From Candidatus Altimarinota bacterium (GTDB taxonomy: Bacteria > Patescibacteriota > Gracilibacteria > UBA4473), in assembly GCA_027028725.1 (NCBI GenBank), contig JALVIB010000075.1:1-7806 (forward strand): DNA of 7,806 nt, given 5' to 3'. The notes beneath the pieces were generated by a model. That model did not search any database, was not told the origin of the DNA, and worked only from the letters and a program-made list of their open reading frames with translations. Made by a program: the position numbers and the translations under genes. Of this stretch, positions 5,021-7,806 are shown in pieces. How positions within the stretch are numbered: the first letter of the stretch is position 1; every line of letters starts with the position of its first letter.

Positions 5021-5120
5021 AAATCCCGCGAAATTTTAGAAAAAAGAAAAAACAAGAAACAAGAGTTTTATCCTGTGCCAAGTCCGGACTTAAGTTTTTG
5101 GAAAAATTCGCGGGATTTTA
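5021..5120. repeat. Nested palindromic element C; probable bidirectional terminator of radA and dnaJ
   Basis: Motif cores 5023-5032 and 5107-5116 are inverted ends; the same AAATTTTAGAAAAAAG left arm and TTTTATCCTGTGC loop are present. Only one AAGTCCGGACTT remains (5080-5091); aligned to element A, the left palindrome has lost exactly 9 nt (TCCGGACTT). It lies between the convergent 3' ends of radA and dnaJ, and its right end contributes the dnaJ stop codon. The motif arms can form a long stem ending in GATTTT on either strand. Confidence 0.88.
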
Positions 5121-6179
5121 AGCCATGTCTTTTAATTCCTCCAATTTTTCTTTCATTTTAGAGGTCAGTTTACGAGGCATTTTATGTTTGATTTGAACAA
5201 TATGGTCTCCCTGTCGACTCCCTCTTTTGACGCCTTTCCCGCGAATTTTAAATTTTTCTCCATCACGCGTTAATTCAGGAATTTTTAACTCAACTTTCCC
5301 CCAAAAAGTCTCTACAATAAACTTCCCACCAAGCAAGGCTTCGAAAATTGGCACTTCTAAAATTGAATAAATATCCATTCCTTCGCGCACGAATTTAGTT
5401 GAAGGTTTAACTCGAATATGCACGAATAAATCTCCTGCTTCGCCCCCGCGCACCCCCGCTTCACCTTGCCCGCGAACGCGTAGAGTTTCACCATTTTGTA
5501 CACCGGCAGGAATTTCTACTTTGATCGTCACAGATTCTCGCACCCTACCAGCTCCGCTACATTTAGAACATTTTTCCGCGAAATTTTTCCCAGCGCCCTG
5601 ACAATCAGGACAAGTTGTTTGTTGCTGAATTATTCCAAACGGAGTATGCATTTTTTTCGCGATATGTCCCGAACCATGACAAGTTTCACAAGTTTTTTCG
5701 CCTTTACCACCAATTCCGCCACATTTTGAACATTCTTTGTAATGAGTTGACTTGAATTTTTTCACAACTCCGTTCAAAGCGTCTTCGAAGCTTAAATTTA
5801 CCTCTACTTCTAAATCTGCCCCGCGTCTTTTTCTGGATTGCGCAGAACTTCTTTGTGTCGCTCCACCAAAAAAGGAAGAAAAAATATCTTCAAATCCGTC
5901 AAAATTTACATTTCCTTGAAACCCGCTACCGCCAAATCCTCCATAACTTCCGCCACCAAACCCGCCCATATTTGGTCCAGCTGAACCGAATTGGTCGTAT
6001 TGTTTCCGCTTTGTATCATCGGAAAGAACTTCATAAGCGGCATTTATTTCCTTAAATTTCTCGGCATCTCCACCTTTGTCTGGATGATGTTTTTTCGCGA
6101 GATTTCGGTAAGCTTTTTTTATTTCCGCTTTCGTTGCTTTCTTATCAACGCCTAAAACTTTGTAATAATCTTTTTCCAT
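5118..6179 (-). CDS. dnaJ: Chaperone protein DnaJ (Hsp40, type I)
   Basis: DnaJ delivers unfolded proteins to DnaK and stimulates its ATPase in the cytoplasm. The 353 residues contain a J domain (1-65) with His-Pro-Asp at 32-34, a Gly/Phe-rich region (about 66-105), a zinc domain with four Cys-x-x-Cys-x-Gly-x-Gly repeats (Cys150/153, 164/167, 190/193, 204/207) and the C-terminal substrate-binding domains (about 213-335). All expected parts are present and the length is slightly below E. coli DnaJ (376), mainly in linkers. The ATG at 6177-6179 gives the canonical Met-x-Lys-Asp-Tyr-Tyr start. dnaK and grpE are not in the window. The promoter places the transcript start at the ATG, so the mRNA is probably leaderless. 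The TAA stop overlaps repeat element C. Near-motif sequences occur in conserved codons (Ile-Arg-Gly-Lys-Gly at 312-316). Confidence 0.97.
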   Translation of the reverse strand: MEKDYYKVLGVDKKATKAEIKKAYRNLAKKHHPDKGGDAEKFKEINAAYEVLSDDTKRKQYDQFGSAGPNMGGFGGGSYGGFGGSGFQGNVNFDGFEDIFSSFFGGATQRSSAQSRKRRGADLEVEVNLSFEDALNGVVKKFKSTHYKECSKCGGIGGKGEKTCETCHGSGHIAKKMHTPFGIIQQQTTCPDCQGAGKNFAEKCSKCSGAGRVRESVTIKVEIPAGVQNGETLRVRGQGEAGVRGGEAGDLFVHIRVKPSTKFVREGMDIYSILEVPIFEALLGGKFIVETFWGKVELKIPELTRDGEKFKIRGKGVKRGSRQGDHIVQIKHKMPRKLTSKMKEKLEELKDMA

Positions 6180-6187
6180 CGTTCCGA

Positions 6188-6216
6188 ATTTTATACTTTT
6201 TTTAGCACTTTGTCTA
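6188..6216 (-). promoter_or_regulatory. Sigma70-type promoter of dnaJ, leaderless start
   Basis: On the minus strand TAGACA (6211-6216) and TAAAAT (6188-6193) each match consensus at five of six positions with 17-bp spacing. The -10 ends 8 nt before the ATG, placing the transcript start within about two bases of it. No CIRCE or other heat-shock operator is seen. Confidence 0.6.
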
Positions 6217-6236
6217 GATGATTGCTAATTTTCTTC

Positions 6237-6302
6237 AAAATCCCGCGAAATAAAATGACACTCTACGAGCTTGCGAGTAGTTAGTGGAATTTTACCCTGA
6301 GC
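6237..6302. repeat. Direct repeat unit 1 starting with the motif
   Basis: Starts with AAAATCCCGCGAAAT (core 6240-6249), then AAATGACAC, a variable segment with CGA and GAG, and GTGGAATTT followed by CCC. Unit 2 at 6351-6417 repeats this order. Non-coding. Confidence 0.75.
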
Positions 6303-6350
6303 GACAAATTATTTTTGAAAATTAGAAGTCGAATGGGTCTTTAGCTATTC

Positions 6351-6417
6351 AAAATCCCGCGAAATTAAATGACACCCAGCGAAGAATGAGCTATTGGTGG
6401 AATTTATCCCCGCGTAG
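6351..6417. repeat. Direct repeat unit 2 starting with the motif
   Basis: Begins AAAATCCCGCGAAATTAAAT (core 6354-6363), then GACACCC, a diverged middle and GGTGGAATTTATCCCCG, matching unit 1 in order and spacing with scattered differences. Same orientation as unit 1, unlike the inverted pairs of elements A-D. Confidence 0.75.
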
Positions 6418-6425
6418 GCGGGGAT
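6406..6425. repeat. GC-rich hairpin repeat
   Basis: ATCCCCGC and GCGGGGAT form a perfect 8-bp stem with a GTAG loop. From memory it resembles the common dispersed repeats with GGATCCCCGCCTACGCGGGG-type sequence. It overlaps the end of direct repeat unit 2. Confidence 0.7.
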
Positions 6426-6443
6426 CCATGCCAGAAGAAGTAG

Positions 6444-6490
6444 ATTGCCACGCTACGCTTGCAATGACAAATTTAAAATTCCGCGAAATT
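6444..6490. repeat. Small palindrome followed by a degenerate motif copy
   Basis: ATTGC (6444-6448) and GCAAT (6461-6465) enclose CACGCTACGCTT and are followed by GACA, resembling, from memory, dispersed repeats of the ATTGCCACGCTACGCTCGCA type. Right after it lies a one-base variant of the motif, ATTCCGCGAAATTTT (from 6478), in the same orientation as the 6240 and 6354 copies. Confidence 0.55.
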
Positions 6491-6540
6491 TTTTAAAGAA
6501 ACTCTGATAAATAACGCAAAACAGAAAATTTTTCTTATTG

Positions 6541-6585
6541 TTCCCCCCTGACAAGGGGGGTTGTTTTGATAGGGTTGTTTTGATG
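6541..6585. repeat. C/G-rich palindrome plus 14-bp tandem repeat
   Basis: CCCCCCT and AGGGGGG (6543-6560, one shared-arm reading with a 4-nt loop) match the palindromes embedded in carB at 1767-1797 and 2071-2098. They run into two tandem copies of GGGTTGTTTTGAT plus A or G (6558-6571, 6572-6585). Confidence 0.7.
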
Positions 6586-6746
6586 GTGTTTTTTTGAGAA
6601 ATTGATTTTCGTAGCAGATCGTGAAATACGAATTCCTTCAAAAAAGCTTTTTACCTCTTCGACTTTTTAGCTCTTTAGAGCTAGTTTGCATTTTTGCGCC
6701 TGTCTAATTACTTTATCGCGTAGAATTTTTATTTATCAGAGCTTCT
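6586..6746. other. Intergenic stretch downstream of prfA with no identified gene
   Basis: Stops occur in all minus-strand frames near the small inverted repeat TAGCTC / GAGCTA (6668-6683, loop TTTA). That hairpin is followed by A residues and not T in the prfA direction, so it is not a convincing terminator. No RNA gene, promoter or motif copy was recognised. Confidence 0.5.
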
Positions 6747-7806
6747 TTAACTATTCTTCTCCAACAAGCTTTCTTGCTCGGCCAACTGCAAGGCCTCAAT
6801 AATTTTCGCGAAATTTCCGTCCATAATCCCCGGCAGATTGCTGAAATTCTGCCCAATGCGGTGATCAGTGACGCGGTCTTGCGGGAAATTATAAGTCCGA
6901 ATCTTGTCCGAACGATCTCCCGATCCAATTTGCACTAACCGTTTTTCTCCTAATTCCTTCATTTTCTTCTCTTCTTCAATCGCGAAAAGTCGCGCCCGCA
7001 ACACGCCAAACGCCTTTTCTTTATTTTTCAACTGCGATTTTCCGTCCTGACAAGTCACGACCAATCCGGTCGGCAAATGAGTAAGTCGTACCGCCGAATC
7101 TGTCGTATTAACCGACTGCCCACCATTTCCAGATGAGCGATAAACATCCACCCGCACATCCGCGAGATTTAGCTCCACCATGTTTTCCTCAACCTCGGGC
7201 ATCACCACCACTGAAATCGCGGAAGTGTGCACTCGCCCCTGACTTTCGGTCGCGGGAATTCGTTGCACGCGGTGAACGCCTCCTTCAAATTTAAATTTCC
7301 CATAAGCACCAAAGCCGACGATTTTGAAAATCATTTCTTTCAATCCGCCCCCATCATTGGCTGATTCGGATAAAATTTCTGCTTTAAATCCTTCATTTTC
7401 CGCGAATTTTAAAACCGCGCGGGCGTATTCTCCCGCGAAAAGCGCTGATTCATCACCCCCCGCCCCCGGACGAATTTCAATAATCGCGTTTTTGTCATCG
7501 CTCGGATCTCGCGGGATTAGGGCAGTTTTCAGTTTTTCTTCTAAAATTGGCAACTGAGTTTTGGCTTCATCCAGCTCCATTTTGGCAAACTCCTGCATCT
7601 CGGCATCTTTTTCTGTTTTCAATAATTTTTCGGCTTCTTCTTTTTGATTCAAAAACTTCAAATACTCCTTCGCTAGTTCGTATTTAGACAAAAGAGCTTT
7701 TCGTTTTTGAGCAACTTCCGCGGACTTTTGCGGATCAGAAAAAATCGCGGGATCTGATAATTGTTTTTCAATTTCTTGAAAATCAGCGATAACTTTTTCA
7801 ACTTTT
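6747..7806 (-). CDS. prfA: Peptide chain release factor 1 (N-terminus cut by window edge)
   Basis: RF1 ends translation at UAA and UAG by triggering hydrolysis of peptidyl-tRNA on the ribosome. The frame is open to the right edge; counting from 7805 there are 352 residues. The GGQ motif falls at 228-230 in a Ser-Ser-Gly-Asn-Gly-Gly-Gln-Ser-Val-Asn context, against 233-235 in E. coli, so only about five N-terminal residues are missing. The tripeptide anticodon Pro-Ala-Thr (184-186) identifies RF1; RF2 has Ser-Pro-Phe. A tempting internal TTG start at 7691 should be ignored because upstream codons continue the RF1 N-terminal domain. Stop is TAA. Near-motif sequences occur within it (for example ATCGCGGGAT near 7745, read Asp-Pro-Ala-Ile). 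No terminator is evident at its 3' end. Confidence 0.96.
   Translation of the reverse strand, partial: KVEKVIADFQEIEKQLSDPAIFSDPQKSAEVAQKRKALLSKYELAKEYLKFLNQKEEAEKLLKTEKDAEMQEFAKMELDEAKTQLPILEEKLKTALIPRDPSDDKNAIIEIRPGAGGDESALFAGEYARAVLKFAENEGFKAEILSESANDGGGLKEMIFKIVGFGAYGKFKFEGGVHRVQRIPATESQGRVHTSAISVVVMPEVEENMVELNLADVRVDVYRSSGNGGQSVNTTDSAVRLTHLPTGLVVTCQDGKSQLKNKEKAFGVLRARLFAIEEEKKMKELGEKRLVQIGSGDRSDKIRTYNFPQDRVTDHRIGQNFSNLPGIMDGNFAKIIEALQLAEQESLLEKNS

Noticed and set aside
39..6363. Motif as an E2F-like, Chi or KOPS site
   Set aside because: Similarity to TTTCGCGGGA-type E2F sites is irrelevant in bacteria, and the balanced orientation (9 versus 8) does not suit strand-polar Chi or KOPS signals.
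6453..6641. A 62-residue minus-strand open frame
   Set aside because: It runs through the C/G palindrome, the tandem repeat and a degenerate motif copy, has no promoter or homology I recognise, and its peptide is the translation of repeats.
6668..6683. TAGCTC / GAGCTA hairpin as the prfA terminator
   Set aside because: The stem is short and AT-rich, and in the prfA direction it is followed by A residues, not a T-run.
7689..7691. Internal TTG as the prfA start
   Set aside because: The frame continues upstream for 38 more codons that fit the RF1 N-terminal domain, so the gene simply runs off the window.
1604..7806. UGA recoding as in Gracilibacteria or Absconditabacteria
   Set aside because: The complete genes stop with TAA or TAG and RF1 is present, which is compatible, but no in-frame TGA is needed to complete a conserved domain and five stops are too few to judge.
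1..7806. tRNA, rRNA, riboswitch or insertion-sequence transposase genes
   Set aside because: No tRNA-like TTCGANNCC arm in the right context, rRNA block, known riboswitch core or transposase frame was recognised on either strand.

Overview
The window is an AT-rich bacterial segment with five recognisable protein genes plus the 5' end of a sixth. Order along the coordinates: a secreted protein of unknown function (minus, runs off the left edge); a membrane-anchored DsbA-family thiol oxidoreductase (minus); the N-terminal half of carbamoyl-phosphate synthase large subunit, carB (minus); the DNA-repair ATPase radA (plus); the co-chaperone dnaJ (minus); and release factor 1, prfA (minus, N-terminus off the right edge). 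The genes are unrelated housekeeping functions, each with its own signals, and no multi-gene operon is evident. The gene mix, the absence of Shine-Dalgarno sequences, promoters abutting start codons and the TM-anchored DsbA would fit a small-genome lineage such as the Candidate Phyla Radiation (Patescibacteria). That placement is an inference and not proven by the sequence.

The striking content is repeats. An 18-bp AT-flanked motif, consensus AAAATCCCGCGAAATTTT, occurs with an exact 10-base core (ATCCCGCGAA or its complement) 17 times in 7.8 kb: 12 copies between genes and 5 inside coding sequence, 9 in one orientation and 8 in the other. It is regularly the boundary between other, unrelated palindromic repeats. 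Three elements of about 100-114 bp (197-310, 3447-3557, 5021-5120) have the motif as inverted ends around a core of AGTCCGGACT palindromes and a conserved TTTTATCCTGTGC loop. A fourth (1357-1514) has the same ends around a different cargo.

The repeats also enter genes in frame. carB carries two clear repeat-derived peptide insertions and radA carries two, with the motif read as Asn-Pro-Ala-Lys or Ser-Arg-Glu. A further carB copy sits in a stretch of unchanged length, so it was probably created by substitution. This suggests either a DNA-uptake-type signal that accumulates in the genome, or a junction or target sequence used by a family of mobile palindromes comparable in behaviour to Rickettsia palindromic elements.

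Region by region: 1-124 secreted protein start; 125-307 its promoter and element A (probable terminator of dsbA); 308-1081 dsbA; 1082-1603 a repeat mosaic; 1604-3409 carB N-half; 3410-3581 a divergent promoter region containing element B; 3582-5009 radA; 5010-5117 element C between the convergent radA and dnaJ; 5118-6179 dnaJ; 6180-6746 dnaJ promoter followed by a second repeat mosaic; 6747-7806 prfA.
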